Assembly (NCBI GenBank): GCA_017439085.1
Contig: JAFRTU010000007.1
Span: forward strand, 62,001 to 126,000
Direction: 5' to 3'
Source of the DNA: Clostridia bacterium
Lineage (GTDB): Bacteria; Bacillota; Clostridia; Christensenellales; Christensenellaceae
Length of the DNA stretch: 64,000 nt
Position 1 is the stretch's first letter. Each line of letters starts with the position of its first letter. Both the position numbers and the translations under genes were made by a program. This document shows, one piece after another, positions 8,354-17,896 of this stretch. The notes beneath the pieces are model-generated. The model ran no database searches, had not been told where the DNA came from, and saw nothing but the letters and a program-made list of their open reading frames with translations.

Positions 8354-9370
8354 TTATTTTATGATCTCTGCGAATCTCTTCAGGCTCTCTTTTCCTACGA
8401 TCTTTCCGCTTTCCTGATATTCCCTTACGATCTTTACTATCATATCGTTAACGGGAGTATCGGTATTCGTGATGTCGCCGTATCTGCAGATCTCACCGTT
8501 TATGGCGTCTATCTCACAGGGCTTTCCTTTCTTAAGATCCTGCAGCATGCTTGGCTCGATGTCCTTATGCTTCTTCATGGCTATCGGCATGATTAAAGCT
8601 GCGATGGCTTTCTTCAGAGGATTGCTGAAATACATCAGCTTAACGACGTCAAATCCCTGAATCTTAGCGAATTCCACTCCCATTGCCTTACCGACGTCAA
8701 CACATTCCTTTAAAGCATACTGTGCGATGTTCCTCGCTTCCTTATCCTTTGTGACATCACCGAAGGTTCCGCCTATGACAGTGCCCATTCCGCTGAATAC
8801 CGAATTGATTAGGAGCTTCGTCCACCTGGCACCGATAAAATTCTCTTCATTCTCAACCGTTCCCATTCTGGAAAGGATCTCAGAGACTTTAAGAAGCTTT
8901 TCATGAGGGAATCCTTCGATGTCTCCCATACCGAATGTGAGTGAATCAGGGGAAGAAGTGAGTCTTGAGATCCCGGGTCCCTCAAGTGTGGCGCCCCAGC
9001 CTACTGTCGCTCCGCAGACTCTGTCTTTTCCGAGTATTTCTATGAGATCATACTCAGGAAGACCGTTCTGGAGAGTGCAGAGAGCTCCATCGGAAGAAAG
9101 ATGATCTTTCAGGAATTCGGCGGTTGATCTGTTCTCAAGCTGCTTTGTGAGAAGGAAGATGATGTCATAAACGCCTTCCATCATGTCGGGAGTATATGCC
9201 GTTACCTTCTGTGTGAAATCCACAGTCCCGGTGACTTTTGCACCATATTCATTCATGGCGTCGACATGGGCCTTGTTCCGCGTAAACAGATCGACGGAAA
9301 GTCCGTCTTTCTCGAGATATGCTCCTAAAATTGTTCCAAGAGAGCCTGCTCCGTAAATAGCTATCCTCAT
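8354..9370 (-). CDS. Ketopantoate reductase family protein (ApbA/PanE-like)
   Basis: NADPH-dependent 2-dehydropantoate 2-reductase family enzyme, 338 residues. The amino-terminal Rossmann motif is IYGAGSLGTILGAYL (residues 4-18); the family motif TLQNGLPEYDLI lies near residue 100 and the carboxy-terminal helical domain contains RWTKLLINSVFSGMG with the conserved Lys and Asn. True PanE makes pantoate for coenzyme A, but many clostridial paralogues have other keto-acid substrates, and no panB or panC is nearby. Start supported by GGAGGTG about 7 bases upstream. Confidence 0.85.
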   Translation of the reverse strand: MRIAIYGAGSLGTILGAYLEKDGLSVDLFTRNKAHVDAMNEYGAKVTGTVDFTQKVTAYTPDMMEGVYDIIFLLTKQLENRSTAEFLKDHLSSDGALCTLQNGLPEYDLIEILGKDRVCGATVGWGATLEGPGISRLTSSPDSLTFGMGDIEGFPHEKLLKVSEILSRMGTVENEENFIGARWTKLLINSVFSGMGTVIGGTFGDVTKDKEARNIAQYALKECVDVGKAMGVEFAKIQGFDVVKLMYFSNPLKKAIAALIMPIAMKKHKDIEPSMLQDLKKGKPCEIDAINGEICRYGDITNTDTPVNDMIVKIVREYQESGKIVGKESLKRFAEIIK

Positions 9371-9481
9371 CAGGATTCACCTCCATATGTAATACCTTAT
9401 TCAGTTTATAAACATAAGGAGCAAAACTCAAGGAGTATGTTGTAAAATATATAGGTAAACTAATATACACGGAGAAATGAC

Positions 9482-10384
9482 ATGAACGAGATCACAAGGG
9501 AAAAGATCGACAGTCTCAAGAGGGGACACGTTACGGGAGAGCTTACGGAAGGATGCCTCGTACTTGAGGGAGGTGCCTTCAGAGGTCTCTATACTGCAGG
9601 TGTTCTGGATGTATTTCTTGAGAACGGTATCCTTATCCGTGATGTGATAGGAGTGTCTGCCGGAGCTCTTAACGGTCTCACATATTCCGCAGGACTCTTG
9701 GGAGCAGCCGCAAGGGGCAATCTGATATACAGAGAAGACAGCAGATACGTGGGCTTCAAGGCGCTCCTTAAAAACAGGGGACTTTTCGGCTTCGACTATA
9801 TGTTCAAGGTCCAGCAGGAGAATGAAGGATTCTCTTTCGACCTCATAGACGATGACAGGAAGTTCATCGCAACTGTGACGAACGTGGATACCGGAAGACC
9901 CGAATACATGGATATAAATAAAGTGAGCAAAGTTGAAGACAAGTTCAGGATAATACAGGCCTCCGCATCCATGCCTCTTGTTTCCGCAATGGTGAGGATC
10001 AACGGATCAAGATATCTTGATGGCGGTTGTTCAAAGAAGGTACCTATCCAGCAGGCGCTGGAGATGTCGGAAAAGACAGTCGTAATAAGGACCAGGGACA
10101 GGTCCTTCAGACTGCACCATAACGAAGACAGGATAGTCAACAGGGTATTCAGAAAATACCCGAATTTCCTGGAATCCCAGAACAATATAAACAAGGTCTA
10201 TAACGATGACTGCGAACTGATGGAGAAGCTCCATGAAGAAAAGAGGATATACATGCTGAATCCGTCGGTTCCGATAAACATCGCAAGACTTGAGAGCGAC
10301 ACGGATGTGCTGTTCGGCGTTTACGAGTTGGGAAGAAGGGATGCCCTCTCTCATCTTGAAGAGATTAAAGAGTATTTGAAATGA
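9482..10384 (+). CDS. Patatin-like phospholipase
   Basis: Patatin-fold acyl hydrolase of 300 residues. The glycine-rich oxyanion motif is EGGAFRGLYTAG (about residues 30-41), the nucleophile elbow is GVSAG (about residues 58-62) and the Asp of the Ser-Asp dyad is in YLDGG (about residue 180). This is the cytosolic YjjU/RssA type without membrane segments; the physiological lipid is unknown. It overlaps the following MATE gene by 4 bases, so the two are translated together. Confidence 0.9.
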   Translation: MNEITREKIDSLKRGHVTGELTEGCLVLEGGAFRGLYTAGVLDVFLENGILIRDVIGVSAGALNGLTYSAGLLGAAARGNLIYREDSRYVGFKALLKNRGLFGFDYMFKVQQENEGFSFDLIDDDRKFIATVTNVDTGRPEYMDINKVSKVEDKFRIIQASASMPLVSAMVRINGSRYLDGGCSKKVPIQQALEMSEKTVVIRTRDRSFRLHHNEDRIVNRVFRKYPNFLESQNNINKVYNDDCELMEKLHEEKRIYMLNPSVPINIARLESDTDVLFGVYELGRRDALSHLEEIKEYLK

Positions 10385-11748
10385 GAAAAGAAAGAACGAT
10401 TGAAGACCGTGAGCTGTACGGGAGAGTCATGAAGCTGGCGATACCGCTGATGCTTCAGTTCGGCCTGTCCAATCTCATCGGAGTGATCAACAACATCATG
10501 GTAGGTGTTCTGGGAACTGAGCAGCTTGCCGGCGTCTCCATAGCAAATCAGCTCATTGGTATCTATTACCTTTGCATATTCGGTGCTGTTTCCGGAGCAG
10601 AGATCTTCGGGGCTCAGTATTACGGCAGGGAAGACTATGATTCCGTAAGATACATATTCAGGTACAAGATCATAGTGACTGTATGCATAAGTACTGTCAT
10701 GAGCGTGCTCTTCATATTTTTAGGAAAACCACTGATCAGTCTTTTCCTGCACGAATCAGATGACGGCAAGGACCTTATGCTCGTACTGAATGAGGGCTAT
10801 AGATACGGTCTCTGCATGCTCGTCGGATTCTTCCCATATGGCCTGTCGAATGCCTTTTCGAGTTCCTACAAGGAATCCAACAATACGAAGGTCCCTCTGT
10901 ATTCAAGTTCAGCGGGGCTTATACTTTCAGTGATACTGAACTATATCCTGATACCTCCGCTGGGAATACTGGGAGCAGCTCTTGCCACAGTCATATCACG
11001 TTTTGCAGAATGCATGATAAACATCATCTGGGCAAGGAGACACAGATCTGAATTCCCGACGGGCAACGGACTTTTCAACGGACAGAGGATTCCTCCGGAT
11101 CTCCTTAAGGCAGTCATCACCAGGGGATTGCCTCTGATACTCAATGAAACGTTCTGGCAGATCGGTTATACGATACAGATGCAGAGCCTGTCCCTTAAGG
11201 GAATAGATGCCGTGGCTGCAGTCAATATCGCAAGCACCATATCAAGTCTGTTCATCTACATGACATTTGCGCTAGGAAACGTTATGGCCATAATCACGGG
11301 AAACCTTCTCGGCAACAATATGTTCGAGGAAGCAAAAAAGACGGTATGGAAGATCACAAGACTTACAGTGTTCATCGGCATAGGGATGGGTGTCCTGATG
11401 CTCCTAATAAGCCCGTTTTATCCGCTCCTGTACGGTAACGTGGAAAAAGAAGTTCTCGCAATATCCACGAAATTGCTTATAATAGAAGCGGCGGCCGCGC
11501 CTTTTACGACCATATATAACGATATGTATGCCACCCTCAAATGCGGCGGCAATACGGTCATTACATTCCTGTATGACTGCGGACTCTTATGGGGACTGAA
11601 CGTTCTCTTCTCCGTAATACTATCCAGGTTCACGGGGCTCGACATCGTCATGATATACCTGATCATAAAATCACTCGAGATAGTAAAAGATTTCATAGGC
11701 ATCTATCTCGTTAAGAAGGGAGTCTGGATCTCAAACCTGACTGCCTGA
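10381..11748 (+). CDS. MATE family efflux transporter
   Basis: Multidrug and toxin extrusion-type antiporter, 455 residues, with about twelve hydrophobic helices arranged as two MatE repeats. Visible family features include PLMLQFGLSNLIGVINNIMVG at the start of repeat one and the matching PLILNETFWQIGY at the start of repeat two near residue 245. Such proteins expel cationic drugs or metabolites using Na+ or H+. The start codon overlaps the patatin gene stop. Confidence 0.92.
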   Translation: MRKERTIEDRELYGRVMKLAIPLMLQFGLSNLIGVINNIMVGVLGTEQLAGVSIANQLIGIYYLCIFGAVSGAEIFGAQYYGREDYDSVRYIFRYKIIVTVCISTVMSVLFIFLGKPLISLFLHESDDGKDLMLVLNEGYRYGLCMLVGFFPYGLSNAFSSSYKESNNTKVPLYSSSAGLILSVILNYILIPPLGILGAALATVISRFAECMINIIWARRHRSEFPTGNGLFNGQRIPPDLLKAVITRGLPLILNETFWQIGYTIQMQSLSLKGIDAVAAVNIASTISSLFIYMTFALGNVMAIITGNLLGNNMFEEAKKTVWKITRLTVFIGIGMGVLMLLISPFYPLLYGNVEKEVLAISTKLLIIEAAAAPFTTIYNDMYATLKCGGNTVITFLYDCGLLWGLNVLFSVILSRFTGLDIVMIYLIIKSLEIVKDFIGIYLVKKGVWISNLTA

Positions 11749-11778
11749 TAATCCTGATAAAAAGAGGTTAAATTAAAA

Positions 11779-12213
11779 TTGAAAGTTGACCAGTTTTCAG
11801 TGGAATGGTTCAACGAGGATCCATTCTCGATGAACGAGATCTCACATGAGAAGACCATAGTTACTGCTAAGACGAAGACTATGGAGATAAGGACATTTCT
11901 TTCAAAGGGAAGACAGTTTGACAGATATCTGTCAAAGATAGACGACGGCAGGATAGAGAGATTCTTCAGATTGCTGGAGCTTGTGCTCGATAAGGAAGAT
12001 CTGAAGGTCATGATCAATCCCGGGGACAAGACGTATAATTACTGGGAGATCCATTTCATACTGCAGGACGGTACTGATATCCGTGTGACAGGACAGGGCA
12101 ATTTCCTGCGCTACGTAAAGAAGATAGAGAAGAGGATGAGGAGCATGTATATCCATGCTCTTGAGCACGACAGGGACTATCCAGACGAGAAAGGACCGAT
12201 ACTTTTCGGATAA
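11779..12213 (+). CDS. Hypothetical cytoplasmic protein
   Basis: Unrecognised 144-residue soluble protein starting at TTG, with AAAGAGG about 11 bases ahead. It has a strand-rich amino half, a helical middle (DDGRIERFFRLLELVLDKED) and a conserved-looking NYWEIHFILQDGTDIRVTGQG strand pair followed by a basic helix. No catalytic motif is apparent. It lies 30 bases after the MATE gene and 4 bases before the lipoprotein gene. Confidence 0.68.
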   Translation: MKVDQFSVEWFNEDPFSMNEISHEKTIVTAKTKTMEIRTFLSKGRQFDRYLSKIDDGRIERFFRLLELVLDKEDLKVMINPGDKTYNYWEIHFILQDGTDIRVTGQGNFLRYVKKIEKRMRSMYIHALEHDRDYPDEKGPILFG

Positions 12214-12217
12214 GGAC

Positions 12218-12781
12218 ATGAGAAAGACAGTTTCGATACTTTTAGCCGTTTTATTTGTGTTTACGGTGACTGCATGTAAAAAGAAAGAACAGAAGGTATC
12301 CTCATCTTCCGTTATAAGCGATGTCCCGGTGACATATGTTGATATGACGATAGACGGGATAGCATATAAAGTCCCTTCCGATCTTGAAGTGATAGATCAG
12401 ACCTCGAGCGAGATCGTATTCAGAAAACTCGATTCACTGTACAAGATAGAGCATGTCCTCTTTGAAGAAGATTATGAATCCCTTGACATGCTCAAAAGAG
12501 CTGTCCTGTATTCGCTCGGTAAGAATCCCGACGTCTCAGAGATAAGCGATTACAATACCGACAACGGCATTCCGTATATCGATTTCAGGACTAAGGACGG
12601 CACCGTTGATTTTAAGGTGAGAGAGTTCCTCATAGAGACTCCGAAGACTTCAGAGATAGTCCTTGTGAGCTATTTCTATCCGGAAGGAGCAGAATCCATA
12701 AAGCTCATGGATGTCCAGCAGATCACTAATGACATAATCATGAGCCTCGTAAACAGCATATATGATACACAGGAGAATTAA
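12218..12781 (+). CDS. Lipoprotein of unknown function
   Basis: Exported lipoprotein of 187 residues. The chosen ATG gives the signal MRKTVSILLAVLFVFTVTAC with lipobox VTAC and Cys 20, followed by KKKEQ and a Ser-rich linker. An earlier in-frame ATG would put about 20 hydrophilic residues ahead of the signal. The mature domain (about residues 40-187) is alpha/beta with no recognised family. Its stop codon directly abuts the ATG of the M16C protease gene. Confidence 0.78.
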   Translation: MRKTVSILLAVLFVFTVTACKKKEQKVSSSSVISDVPVTYVDMTIDGIAYKVPSDLEVIDQTSSEIVFRKLDSLYKIEHVLFEEDYESLDMLKRAVLYSLGKNPDVSEISDYNTDNGIPYIDFRTKDGTVDFKVREFLIETPKTSEIVLVSYFYPEGAESIKLMDVQQITNDIIMSLVNSIYDTQEN

Positions 12782-15631
12782 ATGAAAGATCATGGTTTCG
12801 CTCTTATAGAGAGCAGATATCTGGATGAACTCAAGAGCACCCTGTATGAGTATGAATACACCCGTACAGGGACTCATTTATTTTACATGGACAACGGCCT
12901 TGACAATAAGCTGTTCTCCATAGCATTCAAGACGATACCCTTCGACGATTCGGGAGTCTTCCACATACTTGAGCATTCCGTGCTCTGCGGTTCGGAGAAG
13001 TATCCGGTGAAGGAACCCTTCGTAGAACTGATGAAGAGTTCATTGAACACTTTCCTTAATGCCATGACCTTCCCGGACATGACTATGTATCCTGTCTCCA
13101 GCAGAAACGAGAAGGATTTCTTCAATCTGATGGACGTATATCTTGACAGCGTTCTCCACCCGAACATACTCAGGAACAGGAACATATTCCTGCAGGAAGG
13201 ATGGCACGTGGAGAAGGATGAATCAGGAGAGCTGACATACAAGGGAGTGGTCTTCAATGAGATGAAGGGTGAAATGGACGGGACCGACAGGATAGAGGAA
13301 GAAGCCGTCCTGAAACAGCTCTTCAAAGACAACTGCTACGGATTCAATTCAGGCGGGGAGCCTTCAGCGATCCCTTCCCTTACATATGAGAGATTCATAG
13401 AGACTTACAGGAAATTCTATCATCCGTCAAATGCAGTTATATACCTTGACGGTGCAGTAGATCTGGATAAGGCGTTTGAGAAGCTGGATACTTTTCTCAG
13501 CGATTTTGAAAGACTTGATATAGATACTGATATCCCTTTACAGGTCATGAGACCTTCCTATTCGGAAGAGCTCTTTGATGTGTCCGAATCCGATTCATCA
13601 AGGAAGAACAGAGTCGTATTCTCGGGCATCGCAGGCACGTTTAAGGACAAGACCGACATAATGGCTCTCGATATAATAAACGGTATCCTTACGGCCAGCA
13701 ACGATTCACCTCTGTCAAAGGCCATCATCGAATCCGGACTTGCTCAGAACATATTTACCGGGATCGACAGGTCTGTTCAGCAGCCCTTCTATACATTCTC
13801 CCTCAGGAACGTTGACGACAGGGATACTGACAGAGTGATCGAATTCACCCGTGAAAAGCTGAGACAGTTTGCAGAAGAGGGTCTGGATACCGACAGCATA
13901 GAATCTGCCATCAACTACATGGAGTTCTATACGAAGGAACTGAATGAGCCGTCGGGACTCATCAGATGCATCAACCTCATGAACAGTGTTCTCTACGGGG
14001 GAGATCCGACGCTCTACCTGCTTAACGACGATACTTTTGCCGAACTTCGCAGCAAAATCGGAACGGGTTATTATGAGGGACTCATAAAGAAGTATTTCCT
14101 CAGCGATGAATACTGCGTCACGAAACTGATACCGTCCACTGAAGCAGGAAACATAAAGAGAGAACGAGAAAAAGATGCTCTCAGGGCTCTTAAGGAGAGC
14201 TTAAGCGAAGAAGAGATAAATGATATAGATGTCATGAATAAAGCCCTCACAGAGTGGCAGGAGACTCCTGACAGCGAAGAGGCACTTTCCACCATCCCGA
14301 AGCTCAGACTTGAAGACGTGGAAGAGGAACCGGATCTCATCTCTACGGAGACCTTCGACTGTTCAGGGATTCCGGTCATGTTCCACCGGGAACTGACCCA
14401 GGGCGTCAGCTATTTCAATCTGTATTTCCATGCAGGCTCACTTATGCTTGAGGATCTTCCCAAACTGACTGTTTTCACAAGACTGCTCAAGAATCTCGAT
14501 ACTTCTCATCATGAGGCATATGATCTTCAGAACTACATCAGAAGATATGTCGGACAGATGACAGTGACGCCTATGACGATAAACAGGCTTGGAAGGAAGG
14601 ATTGCAGTCCGTATGTCCTCGCAACCATATCATGTCTGAGACAGAATTCTCAGATATCTTTCAAAATACTGAAAGAAGTCCTGACGGAAACGCTGTTCAC
14701 TTCGAAGGACAAGATCAGAAACGAGATCAATGACATGTATGACATGCTCATTAACGAGATACCCGAGGCCGGTGTCAGCTATGCGATGGGAAGTGTTATG
14801 AACCAGTTCAGGTCTTCAGGGGCTGCTGACGAATACATAAACGGAGTCGAGTTCCTGAGATACATACATGCTTTCCATGAGGATTTTGACAAATACTATG
14901 ATGATCTCATCTCTTTCCAGGAGCATGTCGTCAACAGACTGTTCTCAAGGGATAACCTCATAGTCAGCCTTACTGATGATGAGAAGAGAGACATCTCTGA
15001 CCTCATAAATGTGTTCGATAAAGGTTCAAAGGGCATAAACGATGCATACTACAGTCTGAAGGAGAGAAGCGGATTCATGCTCAGGATCCCCTCACAGATC
15101 AACTATGCCGCAAAGGCCCTGTCTCTTGACAGGTTGGGAATGAAGTACAGGGGACAGATGACCGTAGCCGCCAACATATTATCGCTCGAATATCTCTGGA
15201 CTAACATCAGAGTCATGGGCGGAGCATATGGCTCCGGAATGAACATCATGGCCAACGGCAACATGTACTGCTATTCATACAGGGATCCGTCTCCGCTAAA
15301 CTCCCTCACGGTATTCAGGGGATTTGCCGATGCCTTAAGATCGTTCCTCGAAACTTCGCCCGATATAGACCAGTACATAATCTCTGCGGTCGGAAACAAC
15401 GAGCCTCTTCTTGCTCCGAAGGCGAAAGGCAGACTAGAGGACAGAAGGATAATGTCCGGCATCTCTTATGAATACAGGAAACAGTGCAGGAAGGAGATGC
15501 TGAGCACATCTGTCAGCGATCTTTATGAACTGCTTCCGCTCTTTGAGGGCTTTGATGCACAGGGCAGGACCGCTGTAGTCGGAAGCGACAGTGAAGCAAG
15601 AGAGCAGCTTGAGACTGAAGATATCATCTGA
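12782..15631 (+). CDS. Insulinase-family metallopeptidase, M16C (presequence protease-like)
   Basis: Zinc peptidase of 949 residues, the full length of the two-halved M16C peptidasome that degrades peptides inside a closed chamber. The inverted zinc motif HILEH is at about residues 62-66, followed by the substrate-strand stretch LNTFLNAMTFPDMT and, about 75 residues on, the third ligand in FNEMKGEM. The second half (from about residue 500) keeps the fold without a zinc site, including FMLRIPSQINYAAKA. No signal peptide, so a cytoplasmic peptide scavenger is likely. It follows the lipoprotein gene with no gap. Confidence 0.93.
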   Translation: MKDHGFALIESRYLDELKSTLYEYEYTRTGTHLFYMDNGLDNKLFSIAFKTIPFDDSGVFHILEHSVLCGSEKYPVKEPFVELMKSSLNTFLNAMTFPDMTMYPVSSRNEKDFFNLMDVYLDSVLHPNILRNRNIFLQEGWHVEKDESGELTYKGVVFNEMKGEMDGTDRIEEEAVLKQLFKDNCYGFNSGGEPSAIPSLTYERFIETYRKFYHPSNAVIYLDGAVDLDKAFEKLDTFLSDFERLDIDTDIPLQVMRPSYSEELFDVSESDSSRKNRVVFSGIAGTFKDKTDIMALDIINGILTASNDSPLSKAIIESGLAQNIFTGIDRSVQQPFYTFSLRNVDDRDTDRVIEFTREKLRQFAEEGLDTDSIESAINYMEFYTKELNEPSGLIRCINLMNSVLYGGDPTLYLLNDDTFAELRSKIGTGYYEGLIKKYFLSDEYCVTKLIPSTEAGNIKREREKDALRALKESLSEEEINDIDVMNKALTEWQETPDSEEALSTIPKLRLEDVEEEPDLISTETFDCSGIPVMFHRELTQGVSYFNLYFHAGSLMLEDLPKLTVFTRLLKNLDTSHHEAYDLQNYIRRYVGQMTVTPMTINRLGRKDCSPYVLATISCLRQNSQISFKILKEVLTETLFTSKDKIRNEINDMYDMLINEIPEAGVSYAMGSVMNQFRSSGAADEYINGVEFLRYIHAFHEDFDKYYDDLISFQEHVVNRLFSRDNLIVSLTDDEKRDISDLINVFDKGSKGINDAYYSLKERSGFMLRIPSQINYAAKALSLDRLGMKYRGQMTVAANILSLEYLWTNIRVMGGAYGSGMNIMANGNMYCYSYRDPSPLNSLTVFRGFADALRSFLETSPDIDQYIISAVGNNEPLLAPKAKGRLEDRRIMSGISYEYRKQCRKEMLSTSVSDLYELLPLFEGFDAQGRTAVVGSDSEAREQLETEDII

Positions 15632-15732
15632 GATATCCTGAAACACAAACGATACGAAAATCCATGTTTATATTGTCAACTGCTTTTTGATAAAATAAGT
15701 AAAGAAATAATCAAAGGAGACCATATCTGTAT

Positions 15733-16716
15733 ATGATCAACGTAGGAATACTCGGAGCCGGCGGGATAGCTCATGTCATGGCTGACACCATAAACAAGAT
15801 GAATGAGGCAGGGGACCACACTGCCAAGCTTTATGCGGTCGCTTCCAGAGATATCATAAAGTCCGAGATATTTGCCAACCAGAACAATGTTGAAAAGTTC
15901 TACGGTTCATACGAGGAGATGCTCGAGGACCCGAACGTAGACCTTGTCTATGTAGCGACCCCGCACTCACATCACTATGAACACATGAAGCTCGTTCTTG
16001 AACATGACAAGAACATACTCTGTGAGAAAGCATTCACCGTAAATGCACATCAGGCAAGGGAGATATTCGAGATCGCTGAAAAGAAGGGACTTGTAGTCGC
16101 AGAAGCCATCTGGACCAGATATCAGCCGATGAGAGAGATGATAAATGAGCAGGTGTTCTCCGGCAAGATCGGTCAGCCAAAGATGCTCACTGCAAACCTT
16201 GCATACGACATAGATGAAGTGCAGAGACTCTATGATCCGAAGCTTGCAGGCGGAGCCCTCCTTGATGTCGGAGTATATACCTTAAACTTCGCAGAGATGA
16301 TATTCGGGCCTGCAGACAACATTCAGGCAAACTGCATCAAGACCGTCACGGACGTAGACGAGACCGACTGCATCCTTCTGAGCTATGACGATGGAAGAAG
16401 AGCTGTCCTGACCGCCAGCACCATCGCCATATCCGACAGATATGGGATCATATACGGCACGGAAGGCTTCATCCGTGTAGAGAATATAAACAACCCTCAG
16501 AAGATAAGCATATTCAATAGCAGATACGAGTGTGTAGAGGAGATAGATGCTCCAAAACAGCTGACCGGATATGAATATGAAGTGAGGGAAGTATGCAATG
16601 CCATAGAAAACGGACTTAAGGAATGTCCGTCGATGAAACATGAGGATACCATCCACATGCTCGAAGTCATGGACAGCATAAGAAGACAATTCTTCGTGGT
16701 TTATCCATTTGAATGA
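15733..16716 (+). CDS. Gfo/Idh/MocA family oxidoreductase
   Basis: NAD(P)-dependent dehydrogenase of 327 residues. The Rossmann motif GILGAGGIAHVMAD lies at residues 4-17, the family signature NILCEKAFTVNAHQA near residue 100 carries the conserved Lys of EKP-type motifs (here EKA), and GGALLDVGVYTLNFA near residue 175 carries the usual catalytic-domain Asp. It is close to the trans-1,2-dihydrobenzene-1,2-diol dehydrogenase-like branch. GGAG is 13 bases before the ATG, rather far. Substrate unknown; it is distinct from the second member of the family near the right end. Confidence 0.9.
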   Translation: MINVGILGAGGIAHVMADTINKMNEAGDHTAKLYAVASRDIIKSEIFANQNNVEKFYGSYEEMLEDPNVDLVYVATPHSHHYEHMKLVLEHDKNILCEKAFTVNAHQAREIFEIAEKKGLVVAEAIWTRYQPMREMINEQVFSGKIGQPKMLTANLAYDIDEVQRLYDPKLAGGALLDVGVYTLNFAEMIFGPADNIQANCIKTVTDVDETDCILLSYDDGRRAVLTASTIAISDRYGIIYGTEGFIRVENINNPQKISIFNSRYECVEEIDAPKQLTGYEYEVREVCNAIENGLKECPSMKHEDTIHMLEVMDSIRRQFFVVYPFE

Positions 16717-16728
16717 AAGGAGATATAT

Positions 16729-17202
16729 ATGAACAACTTTAATCAAAATGATAATGTGGCTCCACAGCCGGAAAATCAGACGAATGAACAGTTCAAGCCC
16801 CAGAATCCGCAGCAGCAGTTCAATCAGGGCATGAATATGCCTCCACCTCCTCCTCAGGCACCGAATTACAGCTATCAGTATTATCAGCCCCAGCAGCCGC
16901 AGCAGCAGCCCTATGCAAGAGCTATGAATATTGAGCAGCCTGTGAAGCTCCCCGAGAAGTACAAGCCTCTCGGAGCATGGGCATATTTCGGATATTCGCT
17001 TCTGTTCTGCATACCGATCGTAGGACTTATCCTTCTTATCGTTTATTCGTTCTCTGACAAGAACATAAACAGAAGGAACTTCGCCAGATCCTATTGGGTT
17101 GCAATCCTGATCGTGCTCATCGTATCCATCGTGCTCAGTATCATCTTCGGACCTGCTTTCATCAAGTATATGAAAGATCTCCAGAACATACCGTCGTGGT
17201 AA
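16729..17202 (+). CDS. Membrane protein with Gln/Pro-rich amino-terminal tail
   Basis: Protein of 157 residues with a low-complexity tail rich in Gln, Pro, Asn and Tyr (about residues 1-70), then two membrane helices (about 84-106 and 122-144) separated by a loop DKNINRRNFARSYW. This resembles the helix-loop pattern of DUF4870-like small membrane proteins, and the same tail style occurs in the zinc-ribbon protein on the minus strand near 20.5 kb. AAAGGAG precedes the ATG and it follows the oxidoreductase gene by 12 bases. Function unknown. Confidence 0.75.
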   Translation: MNNFNQNDNVAPQPENQTNEQFKPQNPQQQFNQGMNMPPPPPQAPNYSYQYYQPQQPQQQPYARAMNIEQPVKLPEKYKPLGAWAYFGYSLLFCIPIVGLILLIVYSFSDKNINRRNFARSYWVAILIVLIVSIVLSIIFGPAFIKYMKDLQNIPSW

Positions 17203-17223
17203 TGAGCGGTACCAACGGAGAAA

Positions 17224-17248
17224 GGGCAGAGAGATCTGCTCTTTTTTT
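17224..17248 (+). terminator. Rho-independent terminator
   Basis: GGGCAGA pairs with TCTGCTC (one G-U pair) around a GAGA loop, followed by seven T. It separates the membrane protein gene from the peroxidase promoter, which begins 2 bases later. Confidence 0.85.
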
Positions 17249-17249
17249 A

Positions 17250-17277
17250 TTGACAAAATCCAACGATCCCTTATAAT
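17250..17277 (+). promoter_or_regulatory. Sigma-A type promoter of the peroxidase operon
   Basis: TTGACA and TATAAT separated by 16 bases, just after a terminator and about 50 bases before the peroxidase start codon. Confidence 0.8.
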
Positions 17278-17285
17278 AAGTAATG

Positions 17286-17300
17286 TAAAATTAAATTGCA
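17286..17300 (+). promoter_or_regulatory. Putative OhrR operator
   Basis: TAAAATTAAATTGCA, an imperfect inverted repeat starting 8 bases after the -10 box, i.e. over the expected transcription start. From memory it matches the Bacillus subtilis ohrA operator half TACAATTAAATTGTA at 13 of 15 positions. The regulator encoded two genes downstream is OhrR-like, which supports autoregulation of this operon. Confidence 0.5.
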
Positions 17301-17328
17301 CGCAACAGAATGTGAAAGGGGTATTATT

Positions 17329-17871
17329 ATGACAGTATATGATTTCAAAGTGAAGGACATGAACGGGGAAGAGGTATCCTTAAGGGATTATGAGGGAAAG
17401 GTGCTCCTCATAGTGAACACTGCTACCGAATGCGGATTCACTCCTCAGTACACAGAGCTTCAGGAGATGTATGACGAACTCCACGACAAGGGGCTGGAAA
17501 TACTTGATTTCCCATGCAATCAGTTCGGAAACCAGGCACCCGGCTCAAACGATGACATACATTCATTCTGCACCGGCAGATTCGGTATCTCATTCCCGCA
17601 GTTCGGAAAGGTCGATGTAAACGGTGAGAATGCCGATCCTCTGTTCTTATATCTCGAGGAGAATGCTCCCTTCAAGGGCTTTGACAACAACCCTCAGGGC
17701 ATCGCCATGAAGGCTTTCCTCTCCGCAAAGGACAAGGATTACAAGAAGTCCAACACCGTAAAGTGGAATTTTACCAAATTCCTTATCGGAAAAGATGGTA
17801 ATATAATAGACAGGTTCGAACCTACCCGCAACATGAAGAAGGTTACGGAAGCTGTCAAAGCTGTTTTATAA
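17329..17871 (+). CDS. Glutathione peroxidase family protein (Cys type)
   Basis: Thiol peroxidase of 180 residues that reduces hydroperoxides, in bacteria usually with thioredoxin. The peroxidatic residue is Cys 35 in TATECGFT, coded by TGC, so this is not a selenoprotein. The other tetrad members are in FPCNQFGNQ (about residues 61-69) and KWNFTKFLI. The usual acidic residue after NQ is Ala (NQAPG). The ATG chosen has AAAGGGG 7 bases ahead; an upstream TTG start would add 11 residues without a ribosome site. It heads an operon with the TSCPD and OhrR genes behind a good promoter. Confidence 0.93.
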   Translation: MTVYDFKVKDMNGEEVSLRDYEGKVLLIVNTATECGFTPQYTELQEMYDELHDKGLEILDFPCNQFGNQAPGSNDDIHSFCTGRFGISFPQFGKVDVNGENADPLFLYLEENAPFKGFDNNPQGIAMKAFLSAKDKDYKKSNTVKWNFTKFLIGKDGNIIDRFEPTRNMKKVTEAVKAVL

Positions 17872-17896
17872 TTTCAACGCTTAAGAGGTATTGGAT

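Noticed and set aside
16282..17301. Long minus-strand frame of 339 codons
   Set aside because: It lies opposite two well-supported plus-strand genes and its translation is low-complexity with repeated Leu/Arg/Ile, no domain and no ribosome site.
17329..17871. Selenocysteine glutathione peroxidase
   Set aside because: The active-site codon is TGC, an ordinary Cys.
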